Part shown: positions 17,381 through 26,497 of the stretch, piece by piece
How the letters are laid out: each line of letters starts with the position of its first letter
Numbering within the stretch: the first letter of the stretch is position 1
NCBI GenBank assembly: GCA_016926755.1
Contig: JAFGNZ010000331.1
Coordinates: forward strand, 55,287-119,286
From: Myxococcaceae bacterium
Lineage (GTDB): Bacteria; Myxococcota; Myxococcia; Myxococcales; Myxococcaceae
Reading direction: 5' to 3'
DNA length: 64,000 nucleotides
Notes under the pieces: model-generated
The model's database searches: none
Told to the model about the DNA's origin: nothing
What the model saw: only the letters and a program-made list of their open reading frames with translations
Made by a program: the position numbers and the translations under genes

Positions 17381-20353
17381 ATGGATCACCCCGAGACAGA
17401 CGAGATCGCCCGATTCCTCCGCGGGCAGCTCCCGCCCGAGCGCGCCGCCGAAGTGGAGCGGCACCTCGTGGGTTGCCTGCAATGCGCGGAGCGGATCTCG
17501 TCCGAGTCGCTCTCGGTGACCGATGTGCCCTCGTTCCTCATGGTGGGCCCCGCCGCTCAGGGCGAGGCCGCGCCTCATCCGGCTGAAGAGGACAAGGCGC
17601 CCCGTGCGGCGCCAGCCCGGAGCGCGCCTCGCACGGGGGAGTCGAGCGAGCCGAGTCATCGAGGAGAGAAAGGCGGGGAGAAAGGCGGGGAGAACGGCCT
17701 GCCCGTGCGAGGCGATCAGGTGGGCCGCTACCTCATCCTGGAGCGCGTGGGCCAGGGCGGCATGGGCGTCGTCTACGCGGCGTGGGATCCGGATCTGGGC
17801 CGCCGCGTGGCCATCAAGTTGCTGCGCACGGACAAGCAGCACGCCGAGGGGCGCACCGTGGGGCAGGCCCGGCTGCTGCGCGAAGCCCAGGCCATGGCCC
17901 GCGTCTCCCACCCCCACGTCATCTCCGTCTACGACGTCAGCACGCTGGGCGACAGCGTCTTCATCGCCATGGAGTTCGTCGATGGCGGCACCCTCAAGAA
18001 GTGGGTGAAGGAGAGGCCACGCTCCTGGCGCGAGGTGCTCGACGTCTTCACGGCCGCCGGCCGCGGGCTCGCCGGCGCTCATGCCGCGGGGCTCGTCCAC
18101 CGCGACTTCAAGCCGGACAACGTGTTGATCGGCAAGGATGGCCGCGTCCGCGTCACGGACTTCGGCCTGGCCCGGCTCGCGGAGGAGGAGGCCGGGGCCG
18201 GCCCGCCCGCGCTCCCCGCCACGGCCACCCTCGAGGAGAGCCCGGAGATGGCCCAGCTCACCCAGGAGGGGCTCGTGGTGGGCACGCTGAAGTACATGTC
18301 CCCGGAGCAGCTCCACGGCGCGACGCCCGATGCCCGCTCGGATCAGTTCAGCTTCTGCGTCGCCCTCTACTGGGCGCTCTACGGCGACTGGCCCTTCGAC
18401 CGCCCGCGCTCGCTCGCGCGCGGCGCCGACTCCGGCCCGGGCTCGTCCAACAAGGGGACCTCGCGGCCGAGCCAGCGCCCCGGCCTCCCCCGCTCCATCG
18501 ATCCGGACACCGGCGCCTTCGAGCCCCCCCGCGACTCCAAGGTCCCCGATTTCATCCGGAAGGCGCTCATGCGCGGGCTCTCTCCGGAGTCCAAGGATCG
18601 CTTTGCCTCCATGGACGCCCTGCTGGCCCGGCTCGAGTACCGGCCCCGGAGGAACCGGATGGCGGCGGCCGCCGCGAGCCTCCTGCTGGTGACGGGCGCC
18701 AGCGGCTACGCCTGGTACGCCCACCAGGCCTCCCAGCGCCAGGCGCTGCTGTGCACCGGCGCGGAGCAGAAGCTGGCGGGCCTGTGGGATGACGGGGCCC
18801 GGCGCCAGGTGACCGAGGCGCTGGTGGCCACCGGGAAGCCCGGGGCGACCGATGTGGCCTCACGCGTCACCCGCATGCTGGATGGCTACGCGCGCGACTG
18901 GGTGGCGGCGAGCGCCGAGGCCTGCCGCGCCACCCGGATCCGCGGCGAGCAGACCGAAGAGCTGCTCTCCCTGCGCGTGCTGTGCCTGGAGAGGCGCCTC
19001 AAGGACGTGAAGGCCGTCACCGGAGTGCTGGCCGCCGCGGACGCGGAGCTGGTGGAGAAGGCGGTGGACACCGTCTCCCTGCTGCCCTCCCTGCGAAGCT
19101 GCTCCGACGTGGCCTCGCTGAGTCAGGTGGAGCCCCCACCCGGCTCTCCTCAGGCTCGGGAGGAGCTCGAGCGCATCTCCGGCCAGGTGGCCCAGGTCAA
19201 GGCGCTGACGGACGCCGGGCGGTACAAGCAGGCGATGGAGGTGGCGGAGCCCGCGGTGAAGGCGGCCAGCGCGCTCGGGTACCGGCCCCTGGAGGCCGAG
19301 GCGCTGCTCTGGCTGGGCACGCTGGAGGCCCGCCGCGACGAGCCCCAGGCCGCGGAGCGCCGCCTCATCCAGGCCCTCTGGGCCGCGCTCGCCTCTCGCA
19401 GTGACGAGGTGCAGGCCCGCGCGGCGACCATGCTCGTCTACGTGGTCGGCGGCGACTCGAAGCGGTTCGACGTGGCGCTCCAATGGAGCGACATGGCGAA
19501 GGCCACGCTGAGGCGGATGGGGGACAACGAGGACATCGAGAGCGATCTCTTCAAGAACCTGGGCGTGGCCTACGCGGCGCAGCGGCGGAACGTGGATTCG
19601 CTCGCGGCCTTCGATCGGGCGCTCCAGCTCGCCGACAAGGCCCTGGGGCCCGAGCACGTCCGCCGCTCCCTCATCCTCGGCAACATGGGCAGCATCTACA
19701 AGCGAGAGGGCCGGCTGGAGGAGGCGAGCCGTGTCCTGAGCGAGGCGCTCGCCATCCGCGAGCGGGTGAGCGGGCCGAGCCACCCGCTCGGCGGCGTCCT
19801 CCACTACTCGCTCGCGCAGATCATGATCCACCTGCGCGACTACGGGAAGGCGCAGGCCCACGCGCGCCGCGCGCTCGAGATCGACGTGGCCACCTTTGGC
19901 CCCCAACACCCCCAGGTGGGCGGCACCTACGACGTGGTGGGGACCGTCTATCTGGAGGACAAGAAGTACCGGGAGGCGCTGGAGGCCTATCAGCAGGCGC
20001 TCGAGATCAAGGAGAAGACGCTCGGCGGGGAGCACGAGGACGTGAGCTACTCGGCGTGTGGCGTGGCGCGGAGCCTGCTCGGCCTCGGGGAGCCCGCGCG
20101 AGCCATCCCGCTCTTCGAGCGCGCCCTGACGATCAGCCCGCCGGACCCGGCGCTCCGGGGCGACGCGTACTTCGGCATGGCGCAGGCGCTGGAGGCGCAG
20201 GGGCGGAGCCGCCAGCAGGCCCTGGCGATGGCTCGAAAGGCACGCGGCGAGTTCGACTCGGCGAAGGTGCCGGAGGGCGTAGCGGAGGTGGACGCCTGGC
20301 TCGCGCGGCACTCGGGCGCGAGGCCAGGCTCCAGGGCGGGCCGGAGCCGGTGA
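17381..20353 (+). CDS. Membrane Ser/Thr protein kinase with zinc-finger head and TPR tail
   Basis: The 990-residue protein starts with an anti-sigma-like zinc finger (about residues 25-40, H-x3-C-x2-C). A Hanks-type kinase domain follows at about 116-400: glycine loop GQGGMGVVY, VAIKLL lysine, catalytic HRDFKPDN, DFG, and SPEQ in place of APE. A single membrane helix lies at about 427-447. The C-terminal half (about 590-970) is a run of tetratricopeptide repeats with typical A-x-x-Y/L and P-x-x-A positions, such as RRALEIDVATFGPQHP. Kinase inside, TPR sensor outside is the usual layout in myxobacteria, where these proteins act in developmental and metabolic signalling. An Asp/Pro-rich linker (about 60-115) precedes the kinase. 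The ATG at 17381 gives the zinc finger its correct N-terminal spacing. Confidence 0.95.
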   Translation: MDHPETDEIARFLRGQLPPERAAEVERHLVGCLQCAERISSESLSVTDVPSFLMVGPAAQGEAAPHPAEEDKAPRAAPARSAPRTGESSEPSHRGEKGGEKGGENGLPVRGDQVGRYLILERVGQGGMGVVYAAWDPDLGRRVAIKLLRTDKQHAEGRTVGQARLLREAQAMARVSHPHVISVYDVSTLGDSVFIAMEFVDGGTLKKWVKERPRSWREVLDVFTAAGRGLAGAHAAGLVHRDFKPDNVLIGKDGRVRVTDFGLARLAEEEAGAGPPALPATATLEESPEMAQLTQEGLVVGTLKYMSPEQLHGATPDARSDQFSFCVALYWALYGDWPFDRPRSLARGADSGPGSSNKGTSRPSQRPGLPRSIDPDTGAFEPPRDSKVPDFIRKALMRGLSPESKDRFASMDALLARLEYRPRRNRMAAAAASLLLVTGASGYAWYAHQASQRQALLCTGAEQKLAGLWDDGARRQVTEALVATGKPGATDVASRVTRMLDGYARDWVAASAEACRATRIRGEQTEELLSLRVLCLERRLKDVKAVTGVLAAADAELVEKAVDTVSLLPSLRSCSDVASLSQVEPPPGSPQAREELERISGQVAQVKALTDAGRYKQAMEVAEPAVKAASALGYRPLEAEALLWLGTLEARRDEPQAAERRLIQALWAALASRSDEVQARAATMLVYVVGGDSKRFDVALQWSDMAKATLRRMGDNEDIESDLFKNLGVAYAAQRRNVDSLAAFDRALQLADKALGPEHVRRSLILGNMGSIYKREGRLEEASRVLSEALAIRERVSGPSHPLGGVLHYSLAQIMIHLRDYGKAQAHARRALEIDVATFGPQHPQVGGTYDVVGTVYLEDKKYREALEAYQQALEIKEKTLGGEHEDVSYSACGVARSLLGLGEPARAIPLFERALTISPPDPALRGDAYFGMAQALEAQGRSRQQALAMARKARGEFDSAKVPEGVAEVDAWLARHSGARPGSRAGRSR

Positions 20354-20382
20354 GCTCGCGGCTGCCGCCCTCCAAGGGCTGA

Positions 20383-20434
20383 GGCCTGCCCTCGCAGCCT
20401 CCGAAGCGGGCCCCGGCACGGGCCCCCCAGCAGG
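20383..20434 (+). repeat. 52-bp intergenic repeat, copy B
   Basis: Second copy of the repeat at 16578-16629 with two mismatches. It starts 30 bases after the kinase stop. Here the hairpin arms are a perfect GGGCCC/GGGCCC pair with a six-base loop, so it could serve as a transcription terminator for the kinase gene. Confidence 0.85.
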
Positions 20435-20552
20435 TGGGGTGTCGAGCCCTGGGGTATGGGACCTGCCCTCTCCTTGCGCAGATTGAGCGGGGGCGCGCAC
20501 AATCGTTGCGCACGCCCTCGCTCCTCGCGGGCCTGCTCGAACGGAGTCGGCG

Positions 20553-21305
20553 ATGAGGCTCGGTGACATTCTGCGTGGAGTAGCGAAGGAGCAGAACCTC
20601 TCCCTCCTCGAGCTGGAGATGCAGACGCTGACCCCCTCGGCGGTCCTCGCCACGGCACGAGGGGTGGATGAAGACAGCGAGGCCGCGCTGTTCCTCCAGC
20701 TGCCCTTCAGCCAGTACGTGGAGTGGCTCCTCTCCAAGCAGTTCTCCAACTCCTGCGGCGCGACCTCTGGCTGGCTCGACGAGGTGACCTCGCGCCAGTC
20801 CGATCGCAAGAAGGGAACCCTCCGCACCGTCAAGTCCGGTCAGTTCGTGAGCGACGTCATCTTCGCGATGATAAGCAACAACAAGCGGTGGTACTGCCGC
20901 TGCACCCTGAAGGTCCACTCGTTCTTCATCGAGTGCATCGGGCGCAAGGCCGTCATCTATCAGAGCTACTTCGGCCACTACGCCATGGCTCGCTCCATCG
21001 AGGAGGGAGTCGAGCGCAACCGCATCGAGCTCCAACCCTTGCTGGAGGCGGCCGTGCATCATGACAAGGAGGACGACAAGCTGTCCGACTGGCAGCAGTG
21101 CACGAAGCTGCGCAAGCAGCTCTTCCTCGGGCAGGGGCCCTTCCACGATCTGGCCACCGTGCAGTGCCGGTTGAACACCAACCCCGCTCCCGTGGACGAG
21201 ATCAAGAAGAACATCCTCACCGCGCTCAAGCAGCACCGGGCCGCCTGGAAACAGATGCTCGGCACCTCCAAGACGGTGCAGCAGCTCCTGGACGAGGGCA
21301 GGTAG
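20553..21305 (+). CDS. Conserved-looking hypothetical protein
   Basis: The 250-residue protein is not recognised. It is soluble and mixed alpha/beta, with a His/Cys-containing core (KRWYCRCTLKVHSFFIECIG, about residues 110-130) and a C-terminal part rich in Lys and Gln. There is no signal peptide or membrane helix. Codon use fits its neighbours and there is no internal frame problem, so it is a real gene. The ATG follows a GGAG about seven bases upstream. It stands alone between the kinase and the M23 lipoprotein, which gives little context. Confidence 0.75.
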   Translation: MRLGDILRGVAKEQNLSLLELEMQTLTPSAVLATARGVDEDSEAALFLQLPFSQYVEWLLSKQFSNSCGATSGWLDEVTSRQSDRKKGTLRTVKSGQFVSDVIFAMISNNKRWYCRCTLKVHSFFIECIGRKAVIYQSYFGHYAMARSIEEGVERNRIELQPLLEAAVHHDKEDDKLSDWQQCTKLRKQLFLGQGPFHDLATVQCRLNTNPAPVDEIKKNILTALKQHRAAWKQMLGTSKTVQQLLDEGR

Positions 21306-21423
21306 TCCCCCTGGCACGGGGGACCTCCCCCAAGAGGCATGTCGCAGCCTCCGAAAATCTCGCGGGAATATTCCGCGCGACGCTCGTACTCCTGGCACCA
21401 ACAACGAAGTCCGGGAGTACACG

Positions 21424-23373
21424 ATGTCGGAAAAAGCCTTCGAAGCACCGATGCGGGCCGTGCTGGGAGCGGCCCTGAAGTGGAGCCTGCTGGGCGCGGG
21501 CCTGACGCTCATGACGGGCGGCTGCATGGCGCCCGTGGACGAGCCCGCCGCGCCTGCCGTGGAGCAGGTGGAGCAGGTGGAACCGCAAGGGGACGAGGAA
21601 GCCCCTCGCTATACCCTGGCGCCAGCGAATGAGGACTGGTCAGCCGAGCTGTCCGAGGATCCCCACGCGTACGACGCGCACCTGGCCGCGACGACGCCCG
21701 AGGGGATCAGGAGCTCCCTCGATACCCCGTCCTGCGACCCGGCCGATCTGTCGCTGACGTGGTGGCCGCTGAGCGGAACCAATGGCCGGACGTGGATGGT
21801 GAACAACTACGTCGACCTGGACCCCTCCAGCAGCCTGATGGAGGACTACCTGGGCTACACCGGCAGCCTGGCGCGCACCTACGACGGGCACCGCGGCATC
21901 GACATCGACATCCCCTCGTTCCGGGAGATGGACTCGGGCACCGCCCTGGTGCGCGCCGCGGCCCCCGGCACGGTCACCTTCGTGCGCGAGGATCAGTTCG
22001 ACCGCAACACCAGCTGCACGGGCACCTGGAACGTGGTCCGCGTCCAGCATGCCAACGGCTATGACACCATCTACGGCCACCTCAAGCAGAACTCGGTGGT
22101 GGTCAACGTAGGGGACACCGTCACCGCGGGCCAGGTGCTCGGGGTGGCGGGCAGCTCGGGCTGCTCCACCGCGGCGCACCTGCACCTCGAGGTGCAGGAC
22201 TGCTCGGACGTGGCGGTGGAGTCCCTCGCGCTGGGCATGTGGGCGTCGCCGCCGACCTACCACGCGACCTCGGACGTGATGGACGTCATGCTGCGCAAGG
22301 GCACCTTCAGCAGCGCCGATCAGATCAAGGACCCGGTGCCCAACCCCTCCCTGTACGCACCGGGGGATTCGCTGGGCATCGGCCTGTCCATGAGTGGGCG
22401 GGGCGGTGACGTGGTGGATCTGTCGCTCACCGCGCCGGACGGGACCGTGGATGCCTGGACGTGGAACGTCTCGGGCTCGGCGCGCTACCGGCACATGTTC
22501 CCCTCCTGGAACAAGGTGGTGGGCTCCACCCCGGGCACCTGGACGCTGCGGGTGCGCGTCAACGGCAGCCTGCGCACCACGCGCACCTACAAGGTCAGCA
22601 ACTACCAGCCCGGCTACGCGGAGGTGGCGAAGCACGGCGTGCCCGCCTCCAGCTACCAGACCGTCTTCACGGACATCACCACGGCCGGCTATCGCCCCGT
22701 CTGGGTGGATGGCTACGAGGTTGGAAGCACCACGTACTACAACGCCATCTTCCGCCCCACGGACGGCTATTCCTGGCAGGCCCGCCATGGGCTGAGCGGC
22801 ACGGAGTACCAGAACGAGGTCGACACGCTGGTGGACCAGGGCTACCGGCTGGAGCAGGTGGACAGCTACCTGACCAACGGGGCCATCCGTTACGCGGCCA
22901 TCTTCACCAAGAAGATGGGCCCGGTGTGGGTGGCCTACCACGGCCGTACGGAGGCGAGCCACCAGTCGCTGTTCGACAGCTACACCAGCCTGGGCTACCG
23001 GCTGGTGAACGCCTCGGTGGTGTCGGTGTCCGGGCAGCGCTACGTCACCGCGCTGTATGACAAGGCCAACGTGGGCGGCTGGGTGGCCAAGCACGCCATC
23101 CCCTCCTCCCAGTACCAGACCGAGTTCGACGCGCAGCGGAACGCCGGGCGCTACCTGCAGTACCTCAACACCTACGTGCATGGCGGCGCCGTGTACTACT
23201 CAGCGGTGTGGGACTCGGACTCCTACGGCTCCTGGGGCGCGCGCCACGCCCTCACCTCGTCTCAGTACCAGACGCAGTACGACTCCTTCACCGGCTCCGG
23301 CTACCTGACCCGACTGGTGACGGGCTACTACCTCGACGGGTACCACCGCTTCGCCGGTCTCTGGACGCACTGA
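21424..23373 (+). CDS. Lipoprotein M23 endopeptidase with five BTRD-type tandem repeats
   Basis: The 649-residue protein has a lipoprotein signal peptide (hydrophobic run ending LMTGGC, Cys near residue 36). An M23 (LytM) peptidase domain follows at about 145-270, with the HRGID first zinc motif and the HLHLEVQD closing motif plus IYGHL. A beta-sandwich linker at about 305-395 leads to five repeats of about 48 residues to the C-terminus. Each repeat has a W-x-A-x-H-G/A...Y-Q...GY core, as in the bacterial tandem repeat domain first described in polyglycine hydrolases. M23 enzymes cut peptide cross-bridges of peptidoglycan. The repeats may bind a surface or substrate. The protein probably acts at the outer membrane or on other cells. 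A strong terminator-like hairpin follows the gene. Confidence 0.9.
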   Translation: MSEKAFEAPMRAVLGAALKWSLLGAGLTLMTGGCMAPVDEPAAPAVEQVEQVEPQGDEEAPRYTLAPANEDWSAELSEDPHAYDAHLAATTPEGIRSSLDTPSCDPADLSLTWWPLSGTNGRTWMVNNYVDLDPSSSLMEDYLGYTGSLARTYDGHRGIDIDIPSFREMDSGTALVRAAAPGTVTFVREDQFDRNTSCTGTWNVVRVQHANGYDTIYGHLKQNSVVVNVGDTVTAGQVLGVAGSSGCSTAAHLHLEVQDCSDVAVESLALGMWASPPTYHATSDVMDVMLRKGTFSSADQIKDPVPNPSLYAPGDSLGIGLSMSGRGGDVVDLSLTAPDGTVDAWTWNVSGSARYRHMFPSWNKVVGSTPGTWTLRVRVNGSLRTTRTYKVSNYQPGYAEVAKHGVPASSYQTVFTDITTAGYRPVWVDGYEVGSTTYYNAIFRPTDGYSWQARHGLSGTEYQNEVDTLVDQGYRLEQVDSYLTNGAIRYAAIFTKKMGPVWVAYHGRTEASHQSLFDSYTSLGYRLVNASVVSVSGQRYVTALYDKANVGGWVAKHAIPSSQYQTEFDAQRNAGRYLQYLNTYVHGGAVYYSAVWDSDSYGSWGARHALTSSQYQTQYDSFTGSGYLTRLVTGYYLDGYHRFAGLWTH

Positions 23374-23383
23374 GCTCACGACT

Positions 23384-23427
23384 CGGGCCGGCCTGCCTGG
23401 TACTTGTCATCCAGGCGGGCCGGCTCG
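23384..23427 (+). terminator. Long GC hairpin downstream of the M23 lipoprotein gene
   Basis: Starting 11 bases after the stop codon, two 17-base arms (23384-23400 and 23411-23427) pair with two G-T positions around a ten-base loop. No U-run follows, as is common in high-GC bacteria. It is placed to stop transcription of the gene ending at 23373. Confidence 0.75.
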
Positions 23428-23706
23428 GGCGCCCTCAAGGTGGACCCGTAGGACTGGAAGCTCATCAGGCGTACGGTGCCGGCCTCGGTGCCGTCACTCC
23501 TCCACACCTCCGGGACTGCTGGGAAGAACATCGTCCCGCCGAGCGACGGGCCACATCTCCACTGCTCCTCCAGAGACGCGATGCTGACGTGCTGGGCCGA
23601 TCAATAGGCGCCACTCGGCACACGGCTGGGACGCTGGACTGCTCTTCGAGGAGACGACCGGGAAGCCGGATTGTGCCACAGATCCACCCGGGGTAGGTTG
23701 GCTGCC
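23428..23706. other. Intergenic region without a supported gene
   Basis: Together with the hairpin before it, this makes 333 bases between genes. Frames here are short and lack coding character. The promoter of the eCIS-domain gene should lie near its right end. Confidence 0.65.
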
Positions 23707-25473
23707 ATGAAGAGTTGGATTTCGCGCGTGTCGACAAGCACGGACAGGCCTCTCGCCGCGGAATCAAATGTCCTCTTGCAGCGCAAGCCTGCCGCACGCG
23801 GCAGCGTCAACGCGGTGCCTTCGGTCGTCAACGAGGTCGTCAACACCCCCGGGACTTCGCTCGACCCGTCCGTCCGCGGCCCCATGGAGGCGCGGTTCGG
23901 CCACGACTTCAGCCGTGTCCGCGTTCATCACGATGGCAAGGCAGCGGCCTCCGCTGAGGCCGTCCAGGCGCATGCGTACACCGTGGGCGAGCATGTGGTC
24001 TTCGGGCACGACCGCTATCAGCCGAACACCGAGCAGGGACGCAAGCTGCTCGCCCATGAGCTTACCCACACGGTGCAGCAGAAGATGGCTGGGCCTGTTG
24101 CGGGGGGCATTGAGTCCGGCCGCCCTGGCGATCCTGCCGAGGCCGAAGCGGACCGAGCCGCCGAGCAGCAGGGGGAGCACCCGGGGGCCGCCTCGGCGTT
24201 GACGGAGAACGCCCCGATTCTTCGGCGGGAGGTGGCAGATCCAAGCAAGGAGGGCTCCAAGACGCAGACGTTCGATGAATGGAGCGAAGACAATCGCGGC
24301 TATTACCTCCCAGACCATGACGGCGCGCTCAAGTGGAACGCCGAGGTAGCGATGGGCAAGAAGGGCAAGGAGGGGGTTGGGGCGGAGGTGATACGGCAGG
24401 TTCAGGATTATCTGGGCGTCGGTCTCTCGGCCCCCTATGGGGACAACAGTGTCAAGGCATGGAGCGAGCTGCTCGGGCCGCTCACGATCGCCGTCGGCTC
24501 ATGGCAGCATCGGTACATGAAGAAACATGCCGACGCCGGGGGCGTGACGCCGGGCAGTGCGGTGAATGGCATTCAGATGGATGGGCGATTGACACCCGAG
24601 ACCGTGAAAGCCCTCCGCGCCGAAGGCATGGCGGCGATCGATTGGCGCGCCCGTGACAGGGCCGACGCCAAAGCCATCCGCGAGGAAGAGGCGTTCTTCC
24701 AGCAGCGCGCGAGCTTCGCCCCGAACTCGGCCGGAGCGAAACGCATGGCGATTGTCGATCTTGCGCGCGCTCAGGTGGGCAAGGTCCTCACCGACGATCG
24801 AGGTGATGGCAACAAGTATGGCTGGGAACGAATCGCAAGGTATTACGAGCTGGCGGAGGCAGGGGTCGCCGGACCAGGCAAGGGAGTAGCCACGAAGCCT
24901 GAGGACGAGCAAGGGCCCGATGCAGTCTTCAAGCGCCAGCGCGATGCCGACGGCGTACCAACGGATGACACCTTCCAGAACGAGCGCTCGATCGCAGGTA
25001 TCAAGAAGGCCAACTCATTCGCCGGGGACACCACGAAGAGGCGTGCTCAAGCCAGCGCGGAAGCGGTCAAAGCGGCGGAGAAGAAGCAGGGCCCGTTGAC
25101 CCAGCAAAGGAAAGACGCGATTGCCAGAGGGACCCACATCGATGATTGGTCCTGGTGCGGAATCTTCGTGTTGTGGGCGATCCGCGCAATCACGGGCAAG
25201 GGGACGTGGGCCAGTGGCCCGCACGGCGTCGGTACGCGGATAACCGCAACCGCCGCGCAGGGCGCGTTGCTGGATAACGCACAGATCGGTGACCTCCTGC
25301 ACATCAAGAACAGCCCTCAGAATCATCACGTGCTCCTTGCCATGAATGTCCCGCCCGGCTCGCCCCCCGACACGCCGATTCGGGTGATCGAGGGCAACAT
25401 CAGCCATCAGCAGGTCGCCGAGACAACGCGCTGGCACGTGAGCGACATCGACTATTACTACTCGACCGTGTGA
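23707..25473 (+). CDS. eCIS-core (DUF4157) domain protein with CHAP-like C-terminal domain
   Basis: The 588-residue protein has an N-terminal eCIS core domain (about residues 50-130): LDPSVRGPMEARFGHDFS, then VHH, AYTVGEHVVFG and the zincin-like LLAHELTHTVQQ with HELTH at 117-121. This domain marks cargo and associated proteins of extracellular contractile injection systems and also occurs in other secreted toxins. The middle (about 190-330) is unrecognised. The C-terminal 120 residues look like a CHAP/cysteine amidase: Cys near 483 in WSWCGIFVLWAI, an IGDLLHI strand, His near 540 in NHHVLLAM, then VIEGNIS. I therefore propose a peptidoglycan amidase or related toxin delivered by an injection system. 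The gene is somewhat AT-richer than its surroundings. The ATG at 23707 is preferred to an upstream GTG. Confidence 0.82.
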   Translation: MKSWISRVSTSTDRPLAAESNVLLQRKPAARGSVNAVPSVVNEVVNTPGTSLDPSVRGPMEARFGHDFSRVRVHHDGKAAASAEAVQAHAYTVGEHVVFGHDRYQPNTEQGRKLLAHELTHTVQQKMAGPVAGGIESGRPGDPAEAEADRAAEQQGEHPGAASALTENAPILRREVADPSKEGSKTQTFDEWSEDNRGYYLPDHDGALKWNAEVAMGKKGKEGVGAEVIRQVQDYLGVGLSAPYGDNSVKAWSELLGPLTIAVGSWQHRYMKKHADAGGVTPGSAVNGIQMDGRLTPETVKALRAEGMAAIDWRARDRADAKAIREEEAFFQQRASFAPNSAGAKRMAIVDLARAQVGKVLTDDRGDGNKYGWERIARYYELAEAGVAGPGKGVATKPEDEQGPDAVFKRQRDADGVPTDDTFQNERSIAGIKKANSFAGDTTKRRAQASAEAVKAAEKKQGPLTQQRKDAIARGTHIDDWSWCGIFVLWAIRAITGKGTWASGPHGVGTRITATAAQGALLDNAQIGDLLHIKNSPQNHHVLLAMNVPPGSPPDTPIRVIEGNISHQQVAETTRWHVSDIDYYYSTV

Positions 25474-25489
25474 GGGGCGGCTCGGCGAG

Positions 25490-26389
25490 TCACCGCGCGG
25501 CGCGCTGGCTCAGCGCCACACTTCCGAGGATGAGCATGCCGGCGATGCCCATGGTCAACGTCAGCGGCTCGTCGAGCAGCAGCCACGCCCACGCCACGCC
25601 GAACAGCGGGACGATGTAGGTCACGGTCGCCGCGCGACCGGCGCCGATGCACTGGATCAGGCGGTAGAACACGGCATAGGCGATGCCCGTGCAGAGCACG
25701 CCGATCATCGTCGCGGAGAACCACGACCTGGCAGGGATCTCATGGCTCGGCCATTGCGCGATCGCGAACGGCAGCACCATCAGGGCAGCCGTGCCGAGCG
25801 TGGCGGCGGCGACCGCGGCCGGCGGCAGGCCGGTCAGGTACCTGCGCACCAGGTTCGCGCCAATGCCGTACAGGAAGGCCGCGGTAGCGCCCGCGATCAC
25901 CGCCCAGCCGATGCTCGCGCCCGCGGCCTTGCCGCTGGCGAGCACCACGACGCCGACGAAACCGGCCGCCAGCGCGATCGCGCGTTGCGTGCCGATCTTC
26001 TCTCCGAAGAAAAGGAAGCCGACCAGCGCGGTGAACAGCACCGCCATCGAGTTGGCGATCGCGCCGATGCCGGCCGGCGCGCGTTGCGCGGCCCAGGCGA
26101 ACAGCACGAATGGGATCGCCGAGTTGATCGCGCCGACCAGCACGAGCATGGGCCAGCGCTTCAGGTTGAACGACGCACGCGCGCGCCACAGGAACGGCAG
26201 CAGCACCAGCGCGCCCAGCCCCAGCCGTACCTCGACCAGTGGCAGGGCGCCGAAGTCCTTGGCGGCCACGCGCATGAACATGAAGGACGCGCCCCAGATT
26301 GCGCCGAGCAGGGCCAGCTCCAGCGGCGTCCTCCAGGCCTGGGTGTTGGGCGCGCCCAGGGGGACCGGGACGGTATCGATCGAGCGCAT
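25490..26389 (-). CDS. EamA/DMT-family permease
   Basis: The 299-residue protein has about ten hydrophobic segments in two similar halves, as in EamA (drug/metabolite transporter) permeases; typical bits are LLGAIWGASFMFMRVAA near the start and GVAWAWLLLDEPLT in the second half. Substrate is not predictable; relatives export amino acids or small metabolites. The start at 26389 is chosen because the family begins just before the first membrane helix, and the longer frame adds only a polar stretch. It converges with the eCIS-domain gene, 16 bases apart. Confidence 0.9.
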   Translation of the reverse strand: MRSIDTVPVPLGAPNTQAWRTPLELALLGAIWGASFMFMRVAAKDFGALPLVEVRLGLGALVLLPFLWRARASFNLKRWPMLVLVGAINSAIPFVLFAWAAQRAPAGIGAIANSMAVLFTALVGFLFFGEKIGTQRAIALAAGFVGVVVLASGKAAGASIGWAVIAGATAAFLYGIGANLVRRYLTGLPPAAVAAATLGTAALMVLPFAIAQWPSHEIPARSWFSATMIGVLCTGIAYAVFYRLIQCIGAGRAATVTYIVPLFGVAWAWLLLDEPLTLTMGIAGMLILGSVALSQRAAR

Positions 26390-26497
26390 GGGAGGGCTCT
26401 CGTGGGATGAGGGAAGGCTACGGCAACCATCTGCTTTGTGGCTAGACTCCATCCTCATTAACCAGCGCGGGATCGAGGCACAAGCGCATCACGGTGG

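Noticed and set aside
23707..25473. The HELTH motif as proof of an active metalloprotease
   Set aside because: The eCIS core domain often carries this motif without shown protease activity, so no protease function is claimed.
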